The position numbers and the translations under genes are program-made. Below the pieces are notes generated by a model that made no database searches, was not told the origin of the DNA, and was given only the letters and a program-made list of their open reading frames with translations. DNA of 64,000 bases from Pseudomonas sp. PSKL.D1 (GTDB lineage: Bacteria; Pseudomonadota; Gammaproteobacteria; Pseudomonadales; Pseudomonadaceae): contig NZ_CP118607.1 of NCBI RefSeq assembly GCF_028898945.1, forward strand, positions 3,148,001 through 3,212,000. Direction: 5' to 3'. Positions within the stretch are counted from its first letter, which is position 1. Each line of letters begins with the position of its first letter. Shown piece by piece: positions 51,893-60,623 of the stretch.

Positions 51893-52996
51893 ATGAAAAA
51901 ACCATTCAGCACATGCACGGCAGCACTGCTGCTGAGCGCTACCTGCCTCTGGGCGAACGCAGCGCCAGCCGGAGGCGAGCTGCGCATCTACAACTGGATC
52001 GAGTACCTGCCCAAGGACGTCTTGCAGGACTTCCAGAAAGAGTCGGGCATCAAGGTCATCTACGATGTTTTCGACAGTCCGCAAACGCTCGAAGCACGTT
52101 TGCTGACCGGCACTGCCGGCTACGACGTGGCCTTTCCCAGTAGCAGCCAGGTGCCTAACCTGATCGGGGCTGGTGCACTCCAGCCGCTGCAGCGCCAGCA
52201 GCTACCGCATTGGCAGCAACTCGACGCACAGTTCATGCACCAGCGCGAGAACATCGACCCCGGCAACCGTTACTCGGTACCCTATCTCTGGGGCAGTACC
52301 CTGCTCGGCTACAACCAGGCCAAGGTCGAAGCCGTGCTGGGTAAGGGTGTCGACATGCGCGACTACGACCTGATATTCAAGCCCGAGAACATCGCCAAGC
52401 TCAGCCAGTGTGGCGTGGCAATCCTCGATAGCCCGACCGAGATTGTACCGATCACCCTGCGCTACCTGGGCCTCAACCCCAACAGTACCGACCCGGACGA
52501 CTTCGCCAAGGCAGAGGCCGCGCTCAAAGCCATTCGCCCGTACGTACGCTACTTCAACTCGGCAAAGTACCCGCAGGATTTGGCCAACGGCGACATCTGC
52601 GTGGCTCTGGGCTGGTCCGGCGGCATGCTGGCGGCTCGCAACATGGCGCTGGCCGCAAACAACGGTAACGACATTCGTATGGCACTACCGCGTCAGGGCA
52701 CGCTGATGTGGTCGGATGACATGGTCATCCCCAAGGATGCACAGAACCTCAAGCAGGCCCACGCCTTCATCGACTACCTGCTGCGTCCAGAAGTGATTGC
52801 CCGGGTGACCAACCAGATCGGCTACCCCAACCCCAACACGGCCAGCACGGCGCTGGTCGCCCCGGAGTTGCTCAATGAGAAGAACCTGTTCGTTCCGGAA
52901 GAAGATCGCCACCAGCTGTTCCAGGTCGAGCCGCCACACCGCAAAGTTCTGCGCCTGATGACCCGTCTGTGGAACCGGGTGCGCTCCGATGTCTGA
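51893..52996 (+). CDS. PotF/SpuD-like polyamine-type periplasmic binding protein
   Basis: 367 residues with a Sec signal peptide (residues 1-24, MKKPFSTCTAALLLSATCLW..A). The mature part follows PotF closely: LRIYNWIEYLPKDVLQDFQKESGIKVIYDVFDS, LIFKPENIAKL, and YFNSAKYPQDLANGDICVALGW. Ligand-pocket differences from PotF as I remember it: W35 and Y38 kept, Ser replaced by Ile36, and the Asp of GWAGD is Gly244 here. The ligand is thus probably amine-containing but not a free diamine. No permease or ATPase genes accompany it, so it must borrow a transporter or act as a sensor partner. Overlaps the next gene by 8 bases. Confidence 0.85.
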   Translation: MKKPFSTCTAALLLSATCLWANAAPAGGELRIYNWIEYLPKDVLQDFQKESGIKVIYDVFDSPQTLEARLLTGTAGYDVAFPSSSQVPNLIGAGALQPLQRQQLPHWQQLDAQFMHQRENIDPGNRYSVPYLWGSTLLGYNQAKVEAVLGKGVDMRDYDLIFKPENIAKLSQCGVAILDSPTEIVPITLRYLGLNPNSTDPDDFAKAEAALKAIRPYVRYFNSAKYPQDLANGDICVALGWSGGMLAARNMALAANNGNDIRMALPRQGTLMWSDDMVIPKDAQNLKQAHAFIDYLLRPEVIARVTNQIGYPNPNTASTALVAPELLNEKNLFVPEEDRHQLFQVEPPHRKVLRLMTRLWNRVRSDV

Positions 52997-53450
52997 ACCC
53001 AAGCTGCACCTGGCCATGTGCCTGAACGTGTGGATCGGCCCTGGCATCGACCGAGGCCTCAGCGAGCACGGCTTGCGCATCGATTACCCGATTCTCGGCG
53101 GGCGCTTTGCCGGACCTGGCCTCACCGGGGAGATACCTTTGGAAGGCGCCGACTACTACTTGGAGCGCGCCGATGGCAATGGTGTGCTGAATGCCCAATA
53201 CGGCCTGCGCTGCGATGACGGCGCCCTGATCAAAGTGCACAACCGCGGCTTGCTAATTCTGTCGGACAAGGGGCATGAACTGGCGCGCGATACCTGGCCA
53301 ATACCGGACAGCGAGTACCGCTGCCGCTGCACACCGCAGTTCACTACCGACAGCCCACGCTACCGCTGGCTGACGCAGCACCTGTTCCTCGGCGTCATCA
53401 CCTACCCCACCGAACACGGGGTATGGATCGAATGCTACCGGGTCGACTAA
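52989..53450 (+). CDS. DUF3237 family protein (cytoplasmic form)
   Basis: A 153-residue protein without signal peptide. It has the DUF3237 core: IDYPILGGRFAGPGLTGEIPLEGADYYLERADG, then LNAQYGLRCDDGALIKVHNRGL, and a C-terminal LFLGVITYPTEHGVWIECYRV. The family is a beta-barrel of unknown activity that occurs in aromatic and amide catabolic operons. ATG lies inside the end of the binding-protein gene, so it is translationally coupled. A second, secreted copy lies at 56490. Confidence 0.83.
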   Translation: MSEPKLHLAMCLNVWIGPGIDRGLSEHGLRIDYPILGGRFAGPGLTGEIPLEGADYYLERADGNGVLNAQYGLRCDDGALIKVHNRGLLILSDKGHELARDTWPIPDSEYRCRCTPQFTTDSPRYRWLTQHLFLGVITYPTEHGVWIECYRVD

Positions 53451-53628
53451 CCCAGCATCTAGGCAACCACCTCACCAGCACTGACAACACCAAGCCTTAG
53501 CCACTTTCGGTTCGACTCAGCACGAGCCACATGCATCCTCATGCCCGAAAAAGTGAGCAGGCAGATAACAAGAAATGCAGATCCACTTCATCTCTGCCAG
53601 ATAAATCAGAACAATGGAGCAGAAGTAC

Positions 53629-54471
53629 ATGAACAAGATTGCAACCTGGGGGTTGGCCAGCAGCCTACTCGCCCTTTCCATCTCCGCTCAGGCCGTCGAC
53701 CTGACCCCGGAAACCATGCTGGACATCAACCTCGGCATCGCCAGTGACTGGCGCGTAGGTGGCCTCTCGCTGAACATGGGCGGCGCGCCCGTCTACCAGG
53801 GCAACGCGACCCTGGTGCACAAGCTGAGCGGCCTTTACTTGGGTGCCTATGCTGTATCCGTCGACATGGATACCGAGGCCAACCGCGAGATGGGCTACTA
53901 CGTCGGCATCGCCCGCCCGATCACCGAGGACGCTCGTTTCTCGCTGACCTACATTCGCTACGAATACCCCGGCGACAGCTGGATCAACTTCGACGAACTC
54001 ATCGGCACCCTCAGCTACCGCCAGGCCACTATCGGCGTGAAGTACGCCTGGGACCTGCAGACACCCAAGCCGATTGAGGAGGCCAACGAGCAAATCGCCG
54101 CAGCCCACGCGGCACAGGCCGCTGGACACATTCCAGCGTCAGTACAGCTGCCAGGGCTCATTCCGGAGCGCGACCCACACCGCACCATCGGTTGGGCCGA
54201 ATACGACTTCTACCTGCCCTATGCGACCAAACTTAACGTGCGTTATGGCCACACCTGGACCCCGGACGAGAATGCCTGGACCTCGGCCAGCGGCAAAACC
54301 CGCAGCGGCTACAGCGACTGGGGGGTATCGCTGACCAAGCGCATGTGGGACATCGAGTGGAAGGCCGCCTATATCGACACCGATCTGTCGAAGGCTGAGT
54401 GCCAGAACAACTTCGGCGAGGGCGGCGACTGCCAGGCCACCGTGGTGTTCTCAGCGATGAAGAATTTCTGA
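53629..54471 (+). CDS. TorF-family putative outer-membrane porin
   Basis: 280 residues from ATG 53629 (GGAG 10 bases upstream), with signal peptide MNKIATWGLASSLLALSISAQA. The mature part has alternating beta strands (LGIASDWRVGGLSLNMGGAPVYQ, LYLGAYAVSVD, RFSLTYIRYEY, ATIGVKYAWDL) and a final strand ending in Phe (VVFSAMKNF), the usual signal for outer-membrane barrel insertion. TorF/Gcw_chp proteins are presumed pores. Probably admits the substrate of this gene run. Confidence 0.8.
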   Translation: MNKIATWGLASSLLALSISAQAVDLTPETMLDINLGIASDWRVGGLSLNMGGAPVYQGNATLVHKLSGLYLGAYAVSVDMDTEANREMGYYVGIARPITEDARFSLTYIRYEYPGDSWINFDELIGTLSYRQATIGVKYAWDLQTPKPIEEANEQIAAAHAAQAAGHIPASVQLPGLIPERDPHRTIGWAEYDFYLPYATKLNVRYGHTWTPDENAWTSASGKTRSGYSDWGVSLTKRMWDIEWKAAYIDTDLSKAECQNNFGEGGDCQATVVFSAMKNF

Positions 54472-54551
54472 CTAGCCACCGAGCGAAGCGCCAAACCAGC
54501 GCTGTCGCCCGATGCATTTAAAGACAATCCATTCAAGACTGAGGCTCAGTT

Positions 54552-56423
54552 ATGCAGATCACCCCTATCAAGCAAGCACTCGGCCTGAGCGCCCTCTGCG
54601 TAGCGCTGCTGATGGCCGGCTGTAACACCCAACCGCCGATGGACGGCCCACCTCCTTCCGATCGCAGCTTCCAGGCCTTCTGGGGCAAGCGCATCACCGG
54701 CTATATCACCGCAGCCGACGGCACCGAGTTGCGCTACTCGGTACTGCTTCCCAAGGGCGAAGGCAAGTTTCCGGTGCTGATCCGCTACAGCGGCTATGAC
54801 TCCGGCAGCATCGGTGGCTCGGCCTACCTGGCCGACAACGAAACCTTCTCGGTGGCCATGGACAAGGATCTGGTTGAACGCGGCTACGCCGTGATGGGCG
54901 TGCAGGCCCGAGGCACCGGTTGCTCCCAGGGCACCTTCGACTTCCTCGGCCCGCAGTACGGCACCGACGGTCGCAGCGCCGTGGAGTTCGCCGCCCAGCA
55001 GAGCTGGTCCAACGGCAGTGTAGGCATGTTCGGCTGGTCCTGGGCCGGGATGTCGCAGTTAATGACCGCCAGCGAACGCCCCAAGGGGCTCAAAGCCATC
55101 GCCCCCGGCATGATCCTCGGCGACCCGCGTGGCGACAGCTGGGCCCCAGGCGGCGTCCCCAACCAAGAGTTCACCACCACCTGGCACTGGTTCGTCGACA
55201 TGCGCTGGGACGCTGTCAAGGCCAGCGCCCAGACAGAGAAGGACGAACGCTGCCTGGCTCAGGTAGAAGAGAATAAGGCCAAGGTGGTCAGTTCCTCGCT
55301 GATGTACAACCTGATCCGCCACCCGCTGCGCGATGATTGGACCAAACAGCGCGAGCCGCGCAATCGCGCCAACGAGGTACAGGTGCCGGTGCTGTCCATG
55401 CAGAGCTGGCAGGACGAAGCGGTACTGGCCCGCGAAGGCTTCTACCAGGAACGCCTCGACCCGAAACTGCTGTGGATGGTGCAAACCAGCGGTGGCCACA
55501 ATCTCTACGAGTCGGAGCGCTTCCGGAAGGAGAAGCTGTACCCCTTCCTCGACCATTTCGTGAAGGGTGAGCACAACGGTTTCGAGAGCGCCAAACAACT
55601 GGAAATCTGGCAGGAAACCGTGGCAGACGTCCGCGAGGGACGCCATCAACCGAACGAGACGGCTCACCCGAGCTGGACCATCGAGCGCGACCACTACCCA
55701 CTTGCGGTCAAGCCTGTGAGCTTCGCCCTGAGCGAGGACGGTGAGCTGATCGAGGGGGGTCAGGGCAGCGGCGAGCCGGACGCCTACCTCTATCCGATCC
55801 CCGGCCCGGACGTGAACACCTACCTCAAGGACAACGCCTGGGGCTGGCAACACCCGCTGTGGAAACAGGGTAGCCTGGCCTACACCAGCGCGCCGTTCGA
55901 GCGTGACTTCCTCAGCTACGGCACCGCCAGCGCAGACATCTGGCTGTCCACCTTCCTGGCGCCTGATGCGGACGTGCAGGTCACCATCACCGAAGTGCGC
56001 CCGGACGACAAAGAAGTCTTCGTCCAGCGTGGCTGGTTGCGCATGTCCAACCGCATGCTGGATAAGAGCAAGTCCACTGAGCTGCGCCCCTGGCTGGTCG
56101 ACGAGCCGGACGCTATCCAGCCGATGCTACCGAATGTGCCAGCCCTAGGCCGCGTGGAAATTCCGCCGTTCTCCCACCCGTTCCGCAAGGGTTCCAAGCT
56201 ACGCATCTGGATCGACGCGCCCTCGCGCACGGGTGGCTACGGTTTCGCCTACTACTCGCTGCAGAGTCGCAACAGCGTGTACCACGACGCGCAGCACCCG
56301 TCGCGCCTGGTACTGGGTGAGCTGACCGACGTATCCGTACCGGAAGCGCTGCCAGCATGCGACACCCTGCTCAAGCAGCCCTGTCGCCACAACCCGCTGT
56401 CGGCCTTCAGCCGCCCGCTCTGA
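54552..56423 (+). CDS. CocE/NonD-family hydrolase, lipoprotein
   Basis: 623 residues. The signal peptide ends in a lipobox (LLMAGCNTQ, Cys near residue 25), so the enzyme is anchored in a membrane facing the periplasm or surface. The N-terminal alpha/beta hydrolase has the nucleophile elbow FGWSWAGM; an X-Pro dipeptidyl-peptidase-like C-terminal jelly roll begins near residue 400 (FERDFLSYGTASADIWLSTFLAPDADVQVTITEV). Relatives split cocaine and other aromatic esters, glutaryl amides and X-Pro peptides. A catalytic His candidate is in TSGGHNLYES. It could open an ester or amide conjugate before uptake. Confidence 0.87.
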   Translation: MQITPIKQALGLSALCVALLMAGCNTQPPMDGPPPSDRSFQAFWGKRITGYITAADGTELRYSVLLPKGEGKFPVLIRYSGYDSGSIGGSAYLADNETFSVAMDKDLVERGYAVMGVQARGTGCSQGTFDFLGPQYGTDGRSAVEFAAQQSWSNGSVGMFGWSWAGMSQLMTASERPKGLKAIAPGMILGDPRGDSWAPGGVPNQEFTTTWHWFVDMRWDAVKASAQTEKDERCLAQVEENKAKVVSSSLMYNLIRHPLRDDWTKQREPRNRANEVQVPVLSMQSWQDEAVLAREGFYQERLDPKLLWMVQTSGGHNLYESERFRKEKLYPFLDHFVKGEHNGFESAKQLEIWQETVADVREGRHQPNETAHPSWTIERDHYPLAVKPVSFALSEDGELIEGGQGSGEPDAYLYPIPGPDVNTYLKDNAWGWQHPLWKQGSLAYTSAPFERDFLSYGTASADIWLSTFLAPDADVQVTITEVRPDDKEVFVQRGWLRMSNRMLDKSKSTELRPWLVDEPDAIQPMLPNVPALGRVEIPPFSHPFRKGSKLRIWIDAPSRTGGYGFAYYSLQSRNSVYHDAQHPSRLVLGELTDVSVPEALPACDTLLKQPCRHNPLSAFSRPL

Positions 56424-56437
56424 TGCTGTGACGCAAC

Positions 56438-56461
56438 GCCACCCGTGTCGCAACGGGTGGC
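56438..56461. terminator. Hairpin between CocE-like and DUF3237 genes
   Basis: GCCACCCG (56438-56445) pairs with CGGGTGGC (56454-56461). There is no T-run, and a gene follows 29 bases on, so it may attenuate or protect mRNA rather than stop transcription. Confidence 0.45.
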
Positions 56462-56489
56462 TCTTCAACCAAGATTCGGGAGCGAACAG

Positions 56490-57080
56490 ATGAATGCATT
56501 AAACACCCGCCGCAACACACTGCGCCTGATCGGCGCCCTCTGTCTGACCCTGGCCACAGCCTGGTTGCCGCAGGCCCAGGCCAGCGAGCTGAAAGAGAAG
56601 ATCCCCAACCGCCTGACCGAGGAGTTGGTCATGCAAATCAACGTCAAGCTCGGCCCGCGCGAAGAGATGGGCAAGGGCCCGGACGGCACGCGTATCAACT
56701 ACCCGATCATCGGCGGCACATTTGTCGGCAAGGGCATGAAGGGCACAGTGATACCTGGTGGTGCCGACATGTCGGTAATCCGCGAGGACGGCGTCTCCAT
56801 GATCAACGCGCTGTACCGCCTGAAGACCGATGACGGGCAGATCATCATCATCGACAACGCCGGCATCTGGCGCCTCAACGAGTCCGGCCTGGCCAAGAAA
56901 GCTAAGGGACTGGAGCTGCGCGACATGAAGGAAAGCGACTTCTACTGCCGCACCACGCCCAAGTTCAAAACCCAGCCGGGCAAGCATGCTTGGCTCAACG
57001 ACTACATCTTCACCGGCACCATCGATGGCGTCAGCGAGCATGAAGTGCTGATCAGCGTGTACCAAATCGGCGGCGAATGA
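56490..57080 (+). CDS. DUF3237 family protein (exported form)
   Basis: 196 residues from ATG 56490 (GGGAGCG upstream). The signal peptide spans about residues 1-34 (TLRLIGALCLTLATAWLPQAQA). It has the DUF3237 core RINYPIIGGTFVGKGMKGTVIPGGADMSVIREDG, then ALYRLKTDDGQIIIIDNAGIW. Compared with the cytoplasmic copy at 52989 it keeps the YPI(I/L)GG.F.G.G..G and GAD motifs. Having one copy on each side of the inner membrane in one operon is unusual. Function unknown. Confidence 0.83.
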   Translation: MNALNTRRNTLRLIGALCLTLATAWLPQAQASELKEKIPNRLTEELVMQINVKLGPREEMGKGPDGTRINYPIIGGTFVGKGMKGTVIPGGADMSVIREDGVSMINALYRLKTDDGQIIIIDNAGIWRLNESGLAKKAKGLELRDMKESDFYCRTTPKFKTQPGKHAWLNDYIFTGTIDGVSEHEVLISVYQIGGE

Positions 57081-57088
57081 TGACGCCA

Positions 57089-57121
57089 GGGCGCAGACGT
57101 TTAGCTCCTTGGTCTGCGCCC
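57089..57121 (+). terminator. Hairpin after exported DUF3237 gene
   Basis: GGGCGCAGAC (57089-57098) pairs perfectly with GTCTGCGCCC (57112-57121) over a 13-base loop, 8 bases after the stop. Only a weak pyrimidine tract follows (CGACTTCCTCTCC). Confidence 0.55.
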
Positions 57122-57178
57122 GACTTCCTCTCCTCGTTTTAGCCACCCACCGAGCCAAGCAGTACAGAGAGACTCGTC

Positions 57179-58813
57179 ATGTCCATCCTGAGAAAGGTCG
57201 CCATTGAGCGACGCCTGTGGCTGATTCTGCTCGTGGCCTTGCTGACAAACGCTCTGCTGATGGCCCTGGCCCTGCGCCAGATCCACGAGGGGCTGTATGG
57301 CACCAAGGTCTACCAGATCCAGACTGCCGTAGAAAATACCAATGGCATCCTCCAGCGCTTCTATCAGTTGGAAAAGAAAGGACTGTTGAGCCGGGATGAT
57401 GCCCAGTCCCAGGCTCGCGAGATGATCCGAAGCCTGCGTTACGGCGGCAACGAATACTTCTTCATCCAGAACCTGCAGCAACGCATGCTGCTCCATCCCA
57501 TGAAGCCCGAGATCGAAGGCCGCGACGTCGGCGATCTGAAAGACGCCAAAGGCGTATCGATCAACCGAGAGATGGTCAGAGTTGCCCAGGCCTCAGGGCA
57601 CGGTATTGTCGAGTACAGCTGGCCAAAGCCAGGCTCGGTTCAGCCGGCGGACAAGATTTCCTATATCAGCCTGTTCGAACCCTGGGGCTGGATTCTCGGC
57701 ACTGGCGCCTACATCGACGATATCCAGGCGATATTCTTTGGGGAAGTTATCAGGCTGGGCGGCATCGGTTTGGGCATCACTCTGCTGCTGACCCTGGTCA
57801 CCGCGCTGATCTCACGCAGCATTACCCGGCCACTGTGCAATACCGTGCAGGCAATGGCCGAGATTTCCCGAGGCAATGGTGACTTGACCCGCCAATTAGC
57901 AACTGACGGCCGTGACGAACTTTCCGGTCTGGCCAAGGACTTCAACCGCTTCACCAAAACCGTGCGCGGTCTGATCGGCGAAATACTGGAATCCGCCAGC
58001 GCCACCGACGAGGCCGCCCGAACCATTCAGCACAACGCCACCTCGGCCAGGGCTCAGAGCGACCTGCAGGCGCGGCAGGTCACCCTGATCGCCACTGCAC
58101 TCAACGAAGTGACCTACAGCATCCAGGACGTTGCCGGTAATGCCGAAGCTTCGGCCAGGGAAGTGGCCAATGCCGAGCTACAGGCACTTGACGGTCTGCA
58201 TAACGTAGAACTCACCCTCAATGAAATCGCCTCGCTTTCGTCGCTCATCAGCCAGGGCGTGGAAACTATTCATTCGCTGGCCGAGCAAAACGAACGCATC
58301 AGTTCGGTACTGGCCTTCGTCCGCTCGATTGCCGAACAGACCAACCTGCTCGCGCTTAACGCTGCCATCGAGGCCGCCCGGGCTGGCGAGCAGGGCCGCG
58401 GGTTCGCTGTGGTCGCCGACGAGGTACGGTTACTGGCGCAAAAGACCCAGGATGCCACCGCTGAAATTCAGACGATGATCGGCGAACTGCGCGTCAGCAG
58501 CAGCTCTGCGGTCAACATGATCGGCGACACCCACAGACTGTCCGAGCGCACCGTGACCCAGGCCAACTTGGCCGGGCAATGCCTGCAGGCCATCGTCGAC
58601 TCGCTGCGCGCGATTACCACGCAGGGTCACAGCGTTGCCGAGGCTACACGCCAGCAATCCCTGGCCGTTGAAGACATCAATCAGAACCTGGCCACCGCCT
58701 CCGTACAAGCGCAGGAGGCCGCCCAGTTCGCCAAGCTCACACGCGGACTGAGCGACAGCTTGCAAGCGACCTCCAGCGACCTCCAGCACGCGCTCAAGCG
58801 CTTCACGTTCTAA
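57179..58813 (+). CDS. Methyl-accepting chemotaxis protein with sCache_2 sensor
   Basis: A 544-residue chemoreceptor. TM1 is at residues 12-32 (LWLILLVALLTNALLMALAL). The periplasmic sCache_2 domain includes GGNEYFFIQNLQQRMLLHPMKPEIEGRDV and the FEPWGWILGTGAYIDDI ending. TM2 is near 190-210, then HAMP (SITRPLCNTVQAMAEISRGNGDLTRQL). The signalling hairpin is AEQTNLLALNAAIEAARAGEQGRGFAVVADEVRLLAQ. sCache_2 receptors usually sense small carboxylates. It has no C-terminal methyltransferase-docking pentapeptide. Its place in the run suggests taxis toward the pathway's substrate or product. Confidence 0.9.
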   Translation: MSILRKVAIERRLWLILLVALLTNALLMALALRQIHEGLYGTKVYQIQTAVENTNGILQRFYQLEKKGLLSRDDAQSQAREMIRSLRYGGNEYFFIQNLQQRMLLHPMKPEIEGRDVGDLKDAKGVSINREMVRVAQASGHGIVEYSWPKPGSVQPADKISYISLFEPWGWILGTGAYIDDIQAIFFGEVIRLGGIGLGITLLLTLVTALISRSITRPLCNTVQAMAEISRGNGDLTRQLATDGRDELSGLAKDFNRFTKTVRGLIGEILESASATDEAARTIQHNATSARAQSDLQARQVTLIATALNEVTYSIQDVAGNAEASAREVANAELQALDGLHNVELTLNEIASLSSLISQGVETIHSLAEQNERISSVLAFVRSIAEQTNLLALNAAIEAARAGEQGRGFAVVADEVRLLAQKTQDATAEIQTMIGELRVSSSSAVNMIGDTHRLSERTVTQANLAGQCLQAIVDSLRAITTQGHSVAEATRQQSLAVEDINQNLATASVQAQEAAQFAKLTRGLSDSLQATSSDLQHALKRFTF

Positions 58814-58830
58814 CCCCGAACCCTGTTTCA

Positions 58831-58849
58831 CCGACGCTACACGCGTCGG
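58831..58849 (+). terminator. Hairpin after chemoreceptor gene
   Basis: CCGACGC (58831-58837) and GCGTCGG (58843-58849) form a 7-bp stem with a 5-base loop, 17 bases after the stop. There is no T-tract, so a strong terminator is doubtful. Confidence 0.4.
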
Positions 58850-58877
58850 CGTGCTTTGCCATGAGCCTATAAAAACT

Positions 58878-60623
58878 ATGAAAAGACTCGCCACCACACT
58901 TACCGCCCACTCCCTTTTGCAGGCCTCACTCTCAGCACACGCAGCGGCTGACCTGGTTCTGGTTAATGGCCGCATATTCACCACCGAGCAAACCCAGCCA
59001 CAGGTTCAGGCTATGGCGATCCAGGGCGAGACCATCCTGGCCATCGGAAGCAATAATGAGGTTATGGCTCTGGCTGATAACAACACAGAGATACTCGATG
59101 TCGCCAGCAAACGGGTCATGCCCGGACTGATCGACACCCACTCGCATGCCATCTACGGCGGCCTGTCGCTGTCTTCCGCAAGCATGAAAGATACAGTCGT
59201 CGATCTGCCTGAACTGGAATAGCGCCTGCGCCAGTGGTGCCACGACGGCAGTGCCCGACTGGGCCCGGAGATTCTCCAGGTGCAGGGCATCAACTCCAAA
59301 TACTGGGCGCGCGTGGAGGAATTGGGTCAGCGCTTCAATCACGGTGAGTGGGCCGACACGCCGCTAACCCTGATGGGCAGCGACCATCACACCGCGTGGG
59401 TCAATGCCCGCATGATGCAGATGGCGGGTGTCGGTCAACCTCTGCTGGCCAGTCTCCCGGAAGCCGAGCGCGGAACCATCGGCGTGCTCGCCAATGGTCA
59501 GCCCAGCGGCTTTCTGGTCGATGCCGGTTGGGATCGAGTCTCTGCCATATTGCCACCGATAGATACAGCAACCTTGATGAAGGGCGCCCAGGCGGCAGTG
59601 CGCTACTACACCAGCGTCGGCGTCACCGGCTGGATGGATCCGGCAGCCAATGCCTCTCCAGGTCAGGCAGTGTTCAATATCAAACCGACCGAACACAGTA
59701 CCGGTGTACTCCCTGGCTACAAAGCACTGGCGGAAAAAGGTCGCCTTTACGCCCACGTGGCCGCACTACTGGTAACTAACCCCAAGAGTCGCCCAGCAGA
59801 CCTGGAGGTGTTGGAGAAAGTCCGCCAACAGTTCGCAGGCGTGCCCAACCTGACGCTGCCCGGGGTGAAGATCTTCGCTGATGGAGTTCTAGAGTTCCCC
59901 GCACAAAGCGCCGCGCTGATCGATCCGTACAACAACAGCCACAAACAGGGCGAACTGCTGATCGACCCGCAACACTTCGGCGAACTGGTCACCGCAGTCG
60001 ACCAGCGTGGCTGGTTGATGCACATCCATGCCGTGGGTGATCGCGCCGTGCGCGAGTCCTTAAATGGCTTCGAACAGGTGCGCGAGGCTGACAACAGCGG
60101 CGTTGCCCACTCGATCACCCACTTGCAGCTGGTTCATCCGTGCGAGATCGCCCGCTTCAAGAAACTCAACTTGATTGCCTCAATGCAGCTTCTGTGGGCC
60201 ACGGCGGACGAGTACGCCATCGACATGGTCAAGCCGTACGTCAGCGCTTTCGCCTACCACTATCAGTACCCGGCCCGCTCGTTGCTGAAGGCCGGAGCCA
60301 CCATCGCCGGCGCCAGTGATTGGCTGGTATCCCCTGCCAACCCCTGGCTGGCCATCGCCCGGGCCACCACACGCCAGGGCAACAAGGGCGTACTCAACGA
60401 CAGCGAAACCATTACCCGCGACGTGATGTTCTACGCCTACACCCTAAACGCCGCCAAGACCCTACGTCTTGACGACCGCATCGGCTCACTGGTCAAAGGC
60501 AAGTCGGCAGACTTCGCCATTCTCGATCGGGATGTGTTCAGCGTGAACGAACAGGCACTAAGCGAAACGCAGGTGCTGGCAACCTATTTTGCGGGCCGGA
60601 AGGCGTATCAACGGCAAAGGTGA
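58878..60623 (+). pseudogene. YtcJ-like amidohydrolase interrupted by one in-frame TAG
   Basis: One frame of 582 codons runs from ATG 58878 to TGA 60623, broken only by TAG at 59220-59222 (DLPELE*RLRQW). Metal-dependent amidohydrolase residues are all present: HSH in LIDTHSHAIYGG before the stop, and after it Lys in LPGVKIFADGV, His in LMHIHAVGDRA and Asp in GASDWLVSPAN. A weak signal-like N-terminus (residues 1-23) precedes DLVLVNGRIFTTE. The family hydrolyses amide or cyclic amide bonds, often extracytoplasmically. Either a fresh nonsense mutation or a gene read through by amber suppression; the domain downstream looks undecayed. Confidence 0.85.
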
